This document shows, in pieces, positions 1 through 13,041 of a stretch of 64,000 bases of DNA. The stretch lies in contig CM029384.1 in assembly GCA_017165825.1 (NCBI GenBank), forward strand, positions 8,869,062 through 8,933,061, in the 5' to 3' direction. Both the position numbers and the translations under genes were made by a program. The stretch is from Hepsetus odoe (lineage: Eukaryota > Chordata > Actinopteri > Characiformes > Hepsetidae). How positions within the stretch are numbered: the stretch's first letter is position 1; the number at the start of each line of letters is the position of its first letter. Below the pieces are notes generated by a model that was not told where the DNA came from, ran no database searches, and saw only the letters and a program-made list of their open reading frames with translations.

Positions 1-211
1 TGTACTCACTTTTGTTGCCAGTGGCTTAGACATTAATGGCTGTGTGTTGAGTCATTTTGAGAGGACAGCACATTTACACTGTTATACAAGCTGTACACAG
101 ACTACTTTACATTGTGTCAAAGTATCATATCTTCATTGTTGTCCCATGAAAAGATATAATAAAACATTTACAAATATGTGAGGGGTGTACTCACTTTTGT
201 GAGATACTGTA
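1..211 (+). mobile_element. Tc1-like transposon terminus (relic)
   Basis: The segment starts in a sequence resembling an internal copy of the motif TACTCACTTTTGT and ends with the same motif followed by GAGATACTGTA, the kind of terminal inverted repeat end seen in fish Tc1-like elements. Only this end lies in the window, so the partner end and any transposase would be upstream. No coding potential is seen. Family assignment is from recalled similarity, not a search. Confidence 0.55.
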
Positions 212-1329
212 ACTTGCACCACCAACAGTAAAAAGTAGCCTACTTCTTTTATTTTAAATGAGAATTGGTCTAGATCAAACAACATACAGAAAATATGATA
301 TGATCACTTATATCAATCTTATCATTAGGTAACTGACTTGCTGCCGATAAAACTCACTTTCATAGAGGTTTTTCCAGCTACATAGCTTGAATACATGAAG
401 TTTAAAAATGACATAATTCTGACTTTATGTTGGACTTCTAATGTTGGAGTTCTAAGTGTGTGGAGTTAATGAAAGACGTTTTTGTTTGTGGGAGTTCAAT
501 AAGATGTTTGTTAGCTTCACATGAAAACTATTATGCTTTCTTTTTGTCTCCAATTTAAGAGAGTGGTTCAACACTTCAGGGGTCAACTGTCTATGACTAA
601 ACTTTTCAATAAATGAATGAATTGATTAACATTTGCATGATTACATTCATTAAGCTCACTTTCTGTTACTCAGGTGACTATTGGGCATGTGGAGTCACAA
701 AAAACATTAGATTTCTTGTGAAATAAATGTGAGCCTTGCCAGTGTTATGGTTGATTGTAATAAAGCTCCAGTGATAAGCATTGCTTAATTTGGCATCCTA
801 AAGAATAGCAGTGAATGGAAGTTTTGATAGATGCTCTTTAAGTCACTGAAAGAAAATGATTGACCTGCGCTTGAGACTTGCCTGTCTGGATGATGTAGTT
901 GCCTTGAAATCAGGACTAGAAGTGATGTGATTTGTGGCTTCATCAGTTTCAGCACTCCCCGGCTGGAGGCTAGGCTACTGGCAGTCCAGACTACGCAGGC
1001 ATTCTGGATGCTGCCTGATACTGCCAGCTTCTCATGTAGTGCCAACAGCCATAATGAACACTGCTGACCACCTACTGTCACCACCACCACCACTCTCTCT
1101 CTCTCTCTTTCTCTCTCTCTCTTCTCCCCTTCAATATCCTCTTCAGCACTTGCTTTGATCTGCTTTCGATCAAACTGACACTCATTCAATTAGAGGCCAC
1201 ACAGACACAAAAATACACACACAGTCACACGTAAGTACATACACTTGGAGCAGGCTTCACATAGCCAGCAACCAGAGACCGATGCTGACAGCTAGCAGCC
1301 CAAACAGCAAACAGATTACTGCAGTCAGC

Positions 1330-1331
<2 letters not shown>

Positions 1332-1382
<51 letters not shown>

Positions 1383-1456
1383 TACACACACACACACACA
1401 CACACGCACACACACACGCACACACACACATACACATACACATACACACACATACA
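1332..1456. repeat. (CA)n microsatellite, interrupted
   Basis: About 125 bp of CA dinucleotide repeat interrupted by TACATA and CG variants. Open frames across it on both strands are repeat artefacts (poly-His-Thr or poly-Cys-Val). Confidence 0.95.
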
Positions 1457-1589
1457 TTGCTACATTCTGCAGTGCGAACAGTTTCACTTTGACTGTTGTA
1501 ACAGTACAAGACTTAACCACTAAAGCAGGAAAGCTAGTTTGTGCCCAAGGACATAGAGTCAGTCAGTGTTATAGACAAGTTGGTTATAT

Positions 1590-1599
1590 TATGTGATGG

Positions 1600-1630
<31 letters not shown>

Positions 1631-1635
1631 GAGTG
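1590..1635. repeat. (GAT)n-type short tandem repeat
   Basis: Tandem GATGGT/GATGAT units, about 45 bp. Confidence 0.85.
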
Positions 1636-2221
1636 GTAATAGATTTTTTCCATTAATGCTGCAGATTTTAAATGCAGTAGATTCTGTGTGGATATATCAT
1701 GTGTTTAATTGTATTTTCAGCGTGAGATTGATTTGTTCAGCAAATGATTCAATAAATAAGCCTGCATCGTGAGTGTGGGTGAGTGAGTGTTCTTTATATT
1801 ACAGCTGTTAGTTGAAGGAGAGATGCTTCACCACCACTATAAGGATGATGACTATGCAGATATTTTCTGGCTACTGGTCAAATAACCACAGCTGTAATGA
1901 AAGAAATCTGAACAGTGTTTAGGGGGCTGATATCAATGAAAAACACATTTTCCTTGCATTCTCAAAATGATTTTAAAGCAATATGTAAATACTGATCACA
2001 TCTCGTAAGTACTTTAAAATTCCTAGTCCATACTGCCACAAAACGGGTTGTTTTATGTATTTTTTTATGAAGCCAAGAAAATCAGTATAGTTTGTCTTGA
2101 GGAACCCCTCTTTTCTTTATATTTTGCTTTGTCGATGCAAAAAAATATATTTATGCCTGACAAACTGCCTTATCATTGGTTTATTGAGTAGATTATATAA
2201 AATAAATTAGAACAAATGTTT

Positions 2222-2354
2222 TACTCTCCCTGCGATGGGCTGGCGACCTGTCCAGGGTGCGTCCCCTGTCCTCGCCCTGTGTGCGCTGGGTTGGACACCA
2301 GCACTCCCCCGCGACCCCGTTTGGGACAAGCGGCAGATAATGGATGGATGGATG
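2222..2354 (+). repeat. SINE-like repeat, 3' part only
   Basis: The segment CCCTGCGATGGGCTGG through GACAAGCGGCAGA and a (TGGA)n tail matches the downstream half of the copy at 2820-3066, in opposite orientation. The tRNA-like head is absent, so this is a 5'-truncated insertion. Confidence 0.75.
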
Positions 2355-2819
2355 TTTTACTCTGACAGACTGTAAAGTGCCTAAAGATACAAGGTAATTT
2401 GATAAAGGGATTCCATCCATTCTGCATGCAGCATCACCAGTATACCAATCACAGGCCTGATCATCTGTAATGTCTTACATTAGATGGCTTTGTTCTGCTT
2501 GAATGAGCAATATGTAGGTCACTGTGTATCTAAACAAAAGTAAAACCTCTGAAAATGGTTTTGTACTGGACTGTTAATGAGAGTCAAAAACCTCAGGAAA
2601 AAGTCTTTCAGAAAAGCTATTCCATTAAACAACACCTTAAAAACTAAAAGAAAATATAGCTATTTGGAAGTAAAATATGAAGAGATGAGGGCTTGCTCAA
2701 GAATTTTGCTCTTAATTCAGCCATCAGAAGATTAGCTTCACCCATTCAAACTGAAGTTATAAAGGGTGTTTCAACATGGACTGCTTTATACTTTGGTGTA
2801 TAACGTGGGCCAGCGGTGG

Positions 2820-3066
2820 CCTATCCATCCATTTTCTGCCGCTTGTCCCAAACGGGGTCGCGGGGGGGTGCTGGTGTCCAACCTAGCGCACACAGGACGA
2901 GGACGGGGGACGGACCCTGGACAGGTCGCCAGCCCATCGCAGGGAGGAGCGGGACGGGGATGGCACCTTGCTCAAGGGTACCTCAGGGCAACCCACTGGG
3001 AAGGGGTTCGAACCCCCGATTCTCAGATCACGAGGCCAACGCCCTAACCACTAGGCCACCACTGCC
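2820..3066 (-). repeat. tRNA-derived SINE, near full length, reverse
   Basis: Read on the minus strand it begins GGGGCAGTGGTGGCCTAGTG, contains a B-box-like GGTTCGAACCCC, then the GACCTGTCC...CACACAGG body, and ends in GGATGGATAGG. This is the typical layout of a fish tRNA-headed SINE. A shorter copy lies at 2222-2354. Confidence 0.8.
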
Positions 3067-3070
3067 CCCC

Positions 3071-3300
3071 TAGCGGTGGCCTAGTGGTTAGTTAGTCCGA
3101 ATCTCAGACCAGTAGGCTGCCCTGAGGTACCCTTGAGCAAGGTCCCGTCCCTGTCATTGCTCCCCGGGGCTTTCAATAGCTGCCCCCTGCTGCACGGTGT
3201 GTATGGGTAAAGTGCAGAGGTGTAATTTTGTTGTGGTTCACTGTGTGCTGTGCTGTGTTTCACAATGACAAGAATGGTCAGTTTCACTTTCATAAAGCCA
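3071..3300 (+). repeat. SINE, GGTTCACTGTGTGCTGTGCTG family
   Basis: Head TAGCGGTGGCCTAGTGGTTAG, middle CCTGAGGTACCCTTGAGCAA, tail GTGGTTCACTGTGTGCTGTG then CACAATGACAAGAATGGTCA. The same family recurs at 23285-23515, 27255-27490, 38645-38835, 53879-54335 and 58530-58770. It abuts the preceding SINE head to head. Confidence 0.8.
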
Positions 3301-5683
3301 TGCAAATGACAAAGGTGGTTCAAAGGGGTGAAATAATAATATTTACATAAAAAAATGTAAGATAAGGACCCTTTGAATCACCTTGTGCTGAAAATGTAGT
3401 GCTTCTATAATCACCACTCAAAAAATAAAACCCTGTTTTAACCAAACAGATGGAAACATAGGAAACATAGTAAAATGATAGGCGTGACAGGTAGAACACC
3501 CAAAGCAATCATGAGGATTATATTTCACTAGGATTCTCATTCTTGTTCCATTTCATGAGCGCATTTTATTTCCCCCTATTTTGTTGCTGAATGATTTTCT
3601 GCAATAAAACCCCACTCTTCCTCAAATTGAAAACAGCATAGCAATTTCATTTCACACCCCCAAATCTAAATCGTTTCCATAACCAAAAACTACTTATTGG
3701 ACCCCGTAAGGTTTCAAACCAGTGAAGAAGGTGAAGGATGTCTTTTATCATTGTTGTAAACACTGTGCCCTATGCAGAGAGCTGCAACAACAGAAAAATC
3801 CTGTGCAGTGCGCTAATTGCTAATTTTGTTAGCAGCCGCGTGTCATGATCTCATTAGCCGTGCTGTTCCGGGGCCTCTACACACACTTTTCCTGCCACAA
3901 TGACAAGGTGCCTGTCACAGCTACAGAGATACATCTGATGCCTGTCAAACACAGGATGACAGACAGACAAACCCATTTGTGTGTACGTGCATGTGTGTGT
4001 GTATGTGTGATTGCTCCTCAAGGCTAGTTGGAGCAAATTTGGTTCCAGGATCAGCCGTATCTGTGTCTGTGAGGACCCTTCCTGTCTCCTTGCTCCATTT
4101 TATCCTTTGTTCCTCCTTTCATTCTCTTCCACCATCACCTTAGTTCTACCCTCATCTGTCATTCTGCTCATCTCTGTCTCTCAGACCTCACTCAAACCTC
4201 ATGAGCTGTGACATTAAAGGGCCCATATTGTGGAAAACTGAAATTTGATGAAATATAGAGAAAGGGACTGCAATAGTATGCAGAAAGAAACTCTGGGCAT
4301 GAGCCACCTTAAATGTGTTCTGCCCCCATGGCCTGCTGTCCTGCTACGGCACTTATGATATGACCTGAACCTGGGTGACATGTGGCATTAAGTTGCAGAG
4401 AACAGGGCCAGATATGTTGGAACCCAGCAAGTTAACAAGCACAAGAAGCTGCATCTCAGATTTGGTGATCAATTAGCTGTCAGGTTTGATTAACTCTTGG
4501 ATCTATAGCTATTTGTTGTTTGATGTTCTGAATGTCCTGACACTGTATTTGAATCCCACTAGTGGGACTTTACAATCATAGGACCAGCTACAGGAAGTCC
4601 CACCAGTTCAAAGGGTTTGTTTCTGTAATATGACAAATATATTCTGTAATATCACACAAATCAAATATTTTGAATTGCTTTTAAAATGAGGAACATTTAC
4701 GTGCAACCGGTCAGCTGAGCACATTTAAATATATCATTACTTATTTTACCAGACTGGGCCTTAAATGTCCAGGTGTATACTCTAAGAACATCATTTTCTC
4801 TTGTAAAACTCCCAAGAAAGGAGACTGGTTGAGCACCTCGAGGATCAAGTTATGTGTGATCACCTTTCTTCTTGTCTTTTATTCCTTTGTTGTTTTTTCT
4901 TTGTTCTGGCTTACTAACTTTCAACAGCAATACCACCATAGAAAGTTCAGCGGTGTTCTGGGGTTGCAGAGAAGGTGGAAAACAAAAAGATTAGCCAGAG
5001 CTGGTGAACTTCAATTACAGCAATGTTAGTCCCCTGCTTTATCATGCAGCTCATGTAAAGGATTGTGGAACAGGATGAAGGTTTCCTACTGAAATGGGTG
5101 TTGTGGCAATAAGGTGTTGTCTCACAGTGGCACTTTGGACATCTCTTTTCAGATGTTTCAAGTCCCCACATCTGCCCGGTGGTACATAAATAGATATACG
5201 GGCTAAAGAAAAATATTAAGGTACATCTTTAAGGAAATGGTTACCTGAGAGAGACAAACACACACAACGCATTAACTAGACAAACATCGATACATTTCCA
5301 TGAAACTAAGAATGACAACAATATCTTAGCTCTCTGTGATGTCAGAATTCAAACATTTGTCATGTTTTGACCTATTATTAAGTTATGTTTTAATCTTTCA
5401 AACATTAGTTTTTGACTTAGACATTAGGTTCTAACCTTTATGCAAATGCATCATACCAGCACATCCTTATTCATCTTTCATCAGATAGATGAGTCTCAGA
5501 TTAGGTTCAATATCCAGTGGAGATTCTCCATTGAGTTTTAGTGTAGCTATTCAGCCTGTCCACCACAAACACACATGCAGTAATAGGCTGCAGTTGACCC
5601 TTCTGGCTGTTTTACATGAATTAAAAAGCATCCGTTTGAAATGTTTTCCAGCTTCTTTATTTTCCTACTTTTCCCCAATTCAG

Positions 5684-6006
5684 CTCTATGACGGTGCGTA
5701 AAGGAAAGAAACTCACCATCTCCATACAGGAACACATGGCCATCGACGTCTGTCCGGGCCCAATCCGACCAATCAGACAAATTTCTGCCTACTTCCCCCG
5801 CCTGTCCCCGACTGGTGAACCACTTTCCCCAAACCCTGCTACCTCTACATTGGCTCTCAGCCCTGGAGGCAGTGCTTCTGGTGTGGGAAGCAGCACACTC
5901 CTCTCGCCTCTGCAAGCAGGGGCAAGGGGAGGGGGTGGAACTCTGTCTGCCTCAAGTAGCGTGGAAACATCAGTGGACATCCACAGTTCTGACAGCGACG
6001 ACTGCA
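5684..6006 (+). CDS. doc2a: Doc2 coding exon 1: Munc13-interacting N-terminus
   Basis: A pyrimidine-rich acceptor ends at 5683, four bases before the ATG at 5688, so the start codon sits at the head of an internal exon and a 5' UTR exon lies upstream. The exon encodes residues 1-106. Residues 13-38 carry the conserved QEHMAIDVCPGPIRPIRQ block; the following proline/serine/glycine-rich region is variable in the family. It ends at TGCA|GTAAGT in phase 1. The opposite-strand open frame is a shadow. Confidence 0.93.
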
Positions 6007-9000
6007 GTAAGTGTATACCATAATCAGCTATTAAAACATAGGTTTTATTCACATAATAGAAAGTACTGTTGTCAAGAAGTTTGCAAACTTACTGTTCATT
6101 CAGAATAGTGAAGTCATAACCGTGAAGATATTTACACAGGCTTTCACATTCAGCCTACTGCAGTTAAGTGTCCCATTCATGTTGAAATGATAATGAGTGC
6201 TGTTGAGCCAGTCTTTTTGGAAACTTCCACAGTTCTCTCAAACACCTGACAGGGTGAAAAATACAAGATAAATATAAGTAAATATAAGATATAAGATACA
6301 TATTAAGTAAACCCAGTTCAATGTTTCAGTTCAAAGTAAAAAACAAAAAAATACATATACATGCCAATGCTTAATTACTTAAAAAGAATCTAGACACAAT
6401 ACTAAGTCAGGACTAAATTACACCCAGTTCAACAGCTTATAACATGCAAATACTTTATGTAGTGTTTTCCTCTTATTTCTGCAGTTTCCAAGAACTCTTC
6501 CTTACTGAATATTTTGAGTTCTGTGATGTTCTTGATTGAATTATTGAATTGTTTCTTGAAGTATTTCATTGTGGAGTTTGAGGTATGTTTGAATCATTGT
6601 TGTTAAAGCCACTGTTTTTTTAGTTTCCGTTTCTTGATTGTCACATTGGATTCAAGAAAGAGCTAGACTCCATTGCTTTCAGAATAAAATAAACAGAATT
6701 TATTTTCCCATATGCCCATGCCATTTTGTCTGTCACTCATTCCTAAAGCATAAATGATCCACTCATGCTAAACAGCTGGCATAATGTTCTTTTAATTAAA
6801 TGCTGCTCCTTTTTTTCTCCAAACATATCTTTCAGTTCCATTTTACCTCGTTTAACTTGTTTCCAAAACACTTCTGGCATTTCTATATTGCTTTGTTTAT
6901 TTGCATACTTAAGACATGGACTTTAGGGATGAGACTGCAGGGAAGCTTAAATCAGTCTTCAAATGTAAATCAGTCTTCAGCACTCTTACATTGACTTCCA
7001 CTATATCTCTAAATAACCATTTCTTACTGACAGTTTGGACAGTGGAATGTTTACTTAATTTTCTTGTCATATGGGGTGGTGGTGGTCTAGTGGTAGGATA
7101 CCTGTCTACAGACTAAGATGTTACAGGTTTGATTCCCACCTCCACCACTGTTGGGCTCCTGATCAAAACCCTTAACCCCAAACTGCTCCAGGGTGACAGT
7201 CCCTGTAATTAGGAATTGGAAGTTGCTCTGGAGAAGAGCGTCTGATAAATGCCGTAAATGTATTAGTCAGCTCAAAATGAGCCTGTGGTTGTTAAAGTCA
7301 AACTGTTGAATTTTAATAATCACAATCCATGAGCTGCCTACCAGCCCTAAGATCTGAAATTTTACAACTGGAAGAGTGCTATGCTTTTTATTTATTTTTA
7401 ATCAAATGAAAGTGATTATGCATTAATGCTTTAGAGGAAAGCATTATTTTAACATAGGCTAAATATTGACTTAGTATCTTAATATCTAGGGCAAAAGATA
7501 GGAGGCTTAACAGTTTAAAAGATAGCTAACAGACTAATTACTTTAAGTATTTCTTGAATGATTTACTGTAAACTGTATGCCAAAGAGAATCACTTGTTAT
7601 AAAATACCAGTAACACTTGGCCTCTCATGGTTTATTGCTTTAATATAGGCCCTAAAGAAAAAATAACAAAATTATCATGCTTGATGCTATGTGAGGAAAC
7701 AGGATGGAAAAATGAATGATGATTTGGTTTGGAATAGGTCTTCCAGGCAAGAATAAATAAATAGCTAAATAAATAAATACAACATTGTGAGTTATATTCT
7801 TTTATGCAGAGCCTGCTTCTGTTTGGAGCATAAAATGTTTTATAGTGGGATGAGGTGAGGTCTTATAGCAGGCTTTCTCAGAAGGATAGATTTAGCAGTC
7901 TCCTTTTTTGTGACACACTGATTCACTTTGCTTCCTTATAGTGGCAATTGAAGTTCAGCAAGCTAAAGTTATTGTCCAGTACTATGCAAAGTGTTTAATC
8001 ACCTCCAATTCTTTACAGTTTGCTTCCAAAGAGCCAGACCTTTTTGTATTTTCAAATGCATTGTTGAGGAAAAGTTCTCCTGACTTCCTGAAGGACAAAG
8101 TTTTTACCTCTCATTCTCAGTCCAGTGTCTTTCCCTGAACAGTTTTAGAGAAAGAAGCAGTTTGGAATCATCTGGACAGAAGAAAAGGCAGCCAACACCC
8201 AATGAAGTCCTTCAAGAACCCTTGAGAACAATTCATATAAATGACTGAAATACATGGCAAGAAGCTTGTTCAAGAGGGTCCAGGCTGTGTTGAAAGATAA
8301 TGGTGTTCCTACCTAATATTGTTTTTAAAGCTTGCTAAAATTACACAAACACGTTATGTATTAAATACTGTATGTATGTTTATATGTATGTTTGCAAATG
8401 TTGCAAAAATCCCTGCATTATTTTCTAATTTTCCTGTATGAAAATGTAACTGAAAATGTAAAGAAATAAAGTGTGGCCCTGTACATAGTACTGGTATTAT
8501 ATTGATATAATTATTAGGCAAGTGAATATTTTGAGGATTCATTTTAATACGAACAAACACACTGCTATCAGTCAAACCAGTTAAATGTTAATAACCCTGA
8601 AACCTGAATGTTCTAGAAAAGAAATGTGAACGTGAACATTTTCAGGAGAATATACAGTACTGTGCAAAGGTTTTAGGGAGGTGTGGAAAAAATGCTGTAA
8701 ACAAAGAATGCTTTCAGAAATATAAATAATGATTGTTTATTTTTATCAATTTACAAAATGCAAAGTGAGCGAACAAAAGAAAAATCTAAATAAAATCAAT
8801 ATTTGGTGTTACAACTTTTTGCCTTCAAACCAGCATCAATTATTATGGCCCCCACAGAGCCCTGATCTCAACATCATCGAGTGTGTCTGGGATTACATGA
8901 AGAGACAGAAGGATGTGAGGAAGCCTACATCCACAGAAGATCTGTGGTTAGTTCTCCAAGATGTTTGGAACAACCTACCAGCCAAGTTCCTTCAAAATCT

Positions 9001-12000
9001 GTGTGCAAGTGTACCTAGAAGAATTGATGCTGTTTTGAAGGCAAAGGGTGGTCACACCAAATATTGATTTGATTTAGATTTCTCTTTTGTTCATTCACTG
9101 CATTTTGTTGACTGATGAAAAAAAATGATTCACACTTTTTTTGAACAATTTTTAAAAGCATTCTTTGTTTACAGCATTTTTTCCACACCTGCCTAAAACT
9201 TTTGCACAGTACTGTATATGTGCACAATTATTAGGTAACTATTAGTGTGCAGAATTATTAGGCAGCTAAATGGAAAATGAAAGTTTACCCATCTGTTTAT
9301 TTTAATCTGTTAATGTGAGAATAACATTTCTGACATTTTAAATTAAAAGTGACCAATATAGTCACCCTTCTTTTCAGTAACACTCATAATCCGTTCATTC
9401 CTGTAGTATGTCAGTTTCTTGATTGATTGATTGATCAGCTTTTTGTGCAGCAGCAACCACAGCCTCCCAAACACTGCTCAGAGAGGTGAACTGTTTTCCT
9501 TCCCCGTAAATCTCTTGTTTAAGAAGGTCTACAAGTTCTCAGTATGGTTTAGGTCAGGTGAAGAAGGGGGCCATGTCAATATTCTTTCATCTTTAAGCAC
9601 TTTACTTTGTCCTGCATGAAAAAATCATGTTCTTCTTGAAAGATGCAGACTATTTCCTGAACCACTGCTTGAAGAAAGTGTCTTCTACAAACCTGCAGCA
9701 GGTTTTGAGAGTTGTTTGGAGTCCATCTTCAACCCGAAAAGGTCAAACTAGCTAATCTTTAATAATACCAGTCCATACCAGTACCCCAGCTTCTCCTTGC
9801 TGCCATCTGAGTGGAAGTCAAGCTCTGTGGCCATTACAGATCCAGCCACAGGCCATCTGGTCAATCAAGAGTCACTCTCTTTTCATCAGTCCATAAACGT
9901 TTCTTGTGACCTTGTGGACTATTTGCAACAAACCATTTGATGATTCTGTGATCACGCCCCAATCTTATCTGCATCCCTCTGAAAGACTTTTTACAATTTT
10001 TTTTTTTTCAGAGTCAGTTCTGCCACTTTTCTGGCCCATTTGGCCTGAAGAAAAGAAGCTGCGTAATAATTCTGCACATCTTGATAGAGGATGTTAGGCC
10101 TTAGGCCACATCCTCCCTCGTTACATGAATACACATCACCTGATCTTCTTAAATCCAATCCTTATTCAAGTTTATACAGCTTGGAGTTGGAATATATGCA
10201 TATGCATCAATGATGATATGGTCAAAATTCTCACTTGCCTAATAATTGTGCACACACTATATGGTTAGTGAGTCAAAAAGGGACAAAGGTCAGCTACCCA
10301 TACATACCCTATGGAGAAGCAGGCAAATACACTGCAATAATTTCCAATATATGAATGTGTAGCCCTCAAAAATAGTTAAATATTGCTAAGTTCCAGGTTA
10401 CACCGAAGAGTTGTACTCTGCTGTTGTGCTCTGTGGGTGGTTATGATGAATCACATGGCTATATAACTATGATTTATTTTAACCCAGGCATAATTTTAGA
10501 TCTAGATCTGCTGTATCTGTTGACTATTACTCATATTTTTTGCATAATTTGTGACATGATTTGTATAAGCATGTTGGCCTTAATGTGATTTCAACAAAGT
10601 AGCTTATAATAATTATGAAAATATTTTAAATTTCAAATGGTTCTGGGTTTGATTCTGTGTGAATTTCCAGTGGTGATTTACCATTGGCCCAATAATTTAG
10701 TCCAAAGCTAGGCTTAGTCCGCGTCCCTATAACCTGCCTTTAATACTATAGATATTATTAATGTAAGTGCAGATATTGGTCCACTTACTGATACAAAGCA
10801 TTATCCTTGGTATTGTATATCATCATTAAAAACAGATGACTGATAAGCACTCTCTATTTTAAACCAGGGGTGGCCAAACCTTTTCTGTTTGTATTGGTTC
10901 ACACTGTGAAGAGCAGCAAGTGTTATAAAGCAAAAAGGATTTTGCCATAGTTTCAACTGTTTGTGCATTCTTGATGTCAGTACTAATACTGTCATTTTTC
11001 CATTTTTGTAGCGGCTTTAGGAACATTAGAGTTTGAGCTCCGGTATGAGAGAGCAACCAGCTCGCTTCACTGCACCATCATTAGAGCTAAGGTAAAGAGG
11101 ACTTGATAGCTGGACCAAAGTTTTACAGCTGTTTTTTCATATAAAAGTTAAGCTTAGGACAAAGATGGGTAAAGCAGCATCAACCCATAATCAGGTAATG
11201 TTATGGTAATATAAAAATAAGCACTGGGAAATATAGTGGGAATATATAGAATTTTAGCAGAACATCCAATATCATTTACAATGTGCCCTCCCTCTCTATT
11301 GAAAGGCATTTTTGTCTCAGATAACATGCTACAGTTAGATGTGATACATTACAACATGATACGAAATATGAAATATATCTTACTTAAGATGAATTCTCAG
11401 AAGAGGTCAGGTAGATCCAAAAATTATATTAAGAATCACTGAATTAATTCTCCTAAACCTCAAGGAGACCTTAAGGAGAAAAAATGAAATTATCTCAGGG
11501 ATTTGATTTTTAAAAACCTATTCTAGATATAAATTTGCATGAGGCCTTTACTTTTCCTTTACTTGTAGACTTTGAAAATTGAGATATAAATGAGAGCTAT
11601 GATAAAATAATATAAGTGTTATTCAGCCAAAAAAAAAAGAAATTAATCAAAAGATTTACATCATCTGTAAGATCATATTTTATAAGGGAGCCTTTTGTTC
11701 TCAGAATTCCTGAGAAGCTAAATAATTGAAACTTGAGAAACTTACACACATCTCATTTTAAACAGTAAATCTAGGTCTAGGAGAAGTAAATGAAAACAAT
11801 GAAAAATGAAAAGGAATTAACTAAACTAAACTAAATATGAATGCACTGAATGTTAAAAAAGCCAATTAATTTATAATGTAGTATTATGTATAAATGCTCA
11901 TTCAAGTACAAATCCACAGAAACTGTACTTGAGTACATGTTACTGATCCTGTTTAACTAGGAACTTCAAATATACTGCTGGGGTGCATAACTTTAGAAAA

Positions 12001-12008
12001 ACGCATAA

Positions 12009-12040
<32 letters not shown>

Positions 12041-13001
12041 GCACACTGCACCTGAAGATCTAGAACTTTGCTAAAAGCTGGCACCAAAAATTAAATATCT
12101 CTCCAAAAACATGTAAATGTGTAACTAGGTATTACCCACCACTGTTCCAGAACATGTTCCTAGATCAACAGGCTCAACATTGTTTTATTTTTTGTTGTTT
12201 TTTTTAGGACCTCTTCATATTTAAAAAAAAAAAACTCCCATAAATGATTTCCTTTATTATATGAAATAAACTAAAACAAATTTTACTGCTGAAATGTTAT
12301 AAATGTTATGGTGAAATTGTTTACTAACAAAGAATAACTCTTATTAACTTTTGTTTTTACAAACCTAGTTATTGTTAGCTGAGAAAAAAGTCTTTAAGTG
12401 AAAGGATAAAACCCACTGGTGAATTCTGATACTGATGAAACCTTGATTCAGGAACATCATTTTGTTAAAGGAAAGTTGATCCAGGGGTGTAGAGAAGGTC
12501 TCATTCATTGACAGGATGTTCTAGACTCGACTATGCTTAATTAAGACTGTGTTGCTTCTGTCCCAGTATTTCAGTGTGTGTTTACTGTTACTGATCTTCT
12601 TACCTGCAATTTGAAAAAAAGTTTATTGTCTGTTAATATGCATCATAGAACTCACCTCTTTTTCTATCAAAACATGCTCATTAGACTTCCTCTCTTGTGC
12701 CTTAGGGCCTAAAGCCAATGGATTTCAATGGCTTGGCGGACCCTTATGTAAAGCTCCATCTTCTGCCTGGAGCATCAAAGGTGACCACCTCCATTCAATG
12801 ATATCTTACGGGAAATTACTGTAACTTCTTTATATTTCCTCCATACCTGCCATGCTGGCATCACTAGTATAGTGATCAATTTTTCCTCAGGCCAATAAAC
12901 TGAAAACCAAAACAGTGCGGAATTCTCTGAATCCAGTTTGGAATGAGACACTAACATACATTGGAATCACGGAAGAAGACATGCACAGGAAGACCCTGAG
13001 G

Positions 13002-13041
<40 letters not shown>

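Larger units (their letters stand above)
212..5683. other. Non-coding flank and probable Doc2 5' intron
   Basis: No coding exon is recognised here. The stretch holds microsatellites, three SINE pieces at 2.2-3.3 kb, and a repeat-like segment near 4.2 kb starting TAAAGGGCCCATATTG. Because the first Doc2 coding exon begins with a strong acceptor, most of this stretch is probably intron or promoter. The 5' untranslated exon and the promoter could not be identified. Confidence 0.5.
6007..11011 (+). other. Doc2 intron 1
   Basis: A 5.0-kb intron holding a V-SINE at 7073-7262, a Tc1-like relic near 8 kb and a nested pair of DNA transposons at 8505-10260. No other coding exon is recognised. Confidence 0.8.

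Noticed and set aside
1257..1596. Open frames on both strands across the CA repeat
   Set aside because: They encode only His-Thr or Cys-Val runs from the microsatellite, with no splice or codon support.
2222..3300. CRISPR-like or tandem array from the repeated blocks near 2.2-3.3 kb
   Set aside because: The repeats are three dispersed SINE pieces in different orientations, without regular spacers, in a eukaryotic genome.
5547..6108. Overlapping open frames on both strands around Doc2 exon 1
   Set aside because: They lie over the GC-rich Doc2 exon in other frames; only the frame with the Munc13-binding motif matches a known protein.
7073..7160. tRNA genes at the SINE heads (also near 3070 and 60055)
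   Set aside because: Box-like promoter motifs are present, but no cloverleaf with a proper anticodon stem is evident; they are SINE heads.
8729..9067. 112-aa plus-strand frame as a stand-alone gene
   Set aside because: It is the C-terminal remnant of a Tc1-like transposase inside an element with TIRs and TA flanks.
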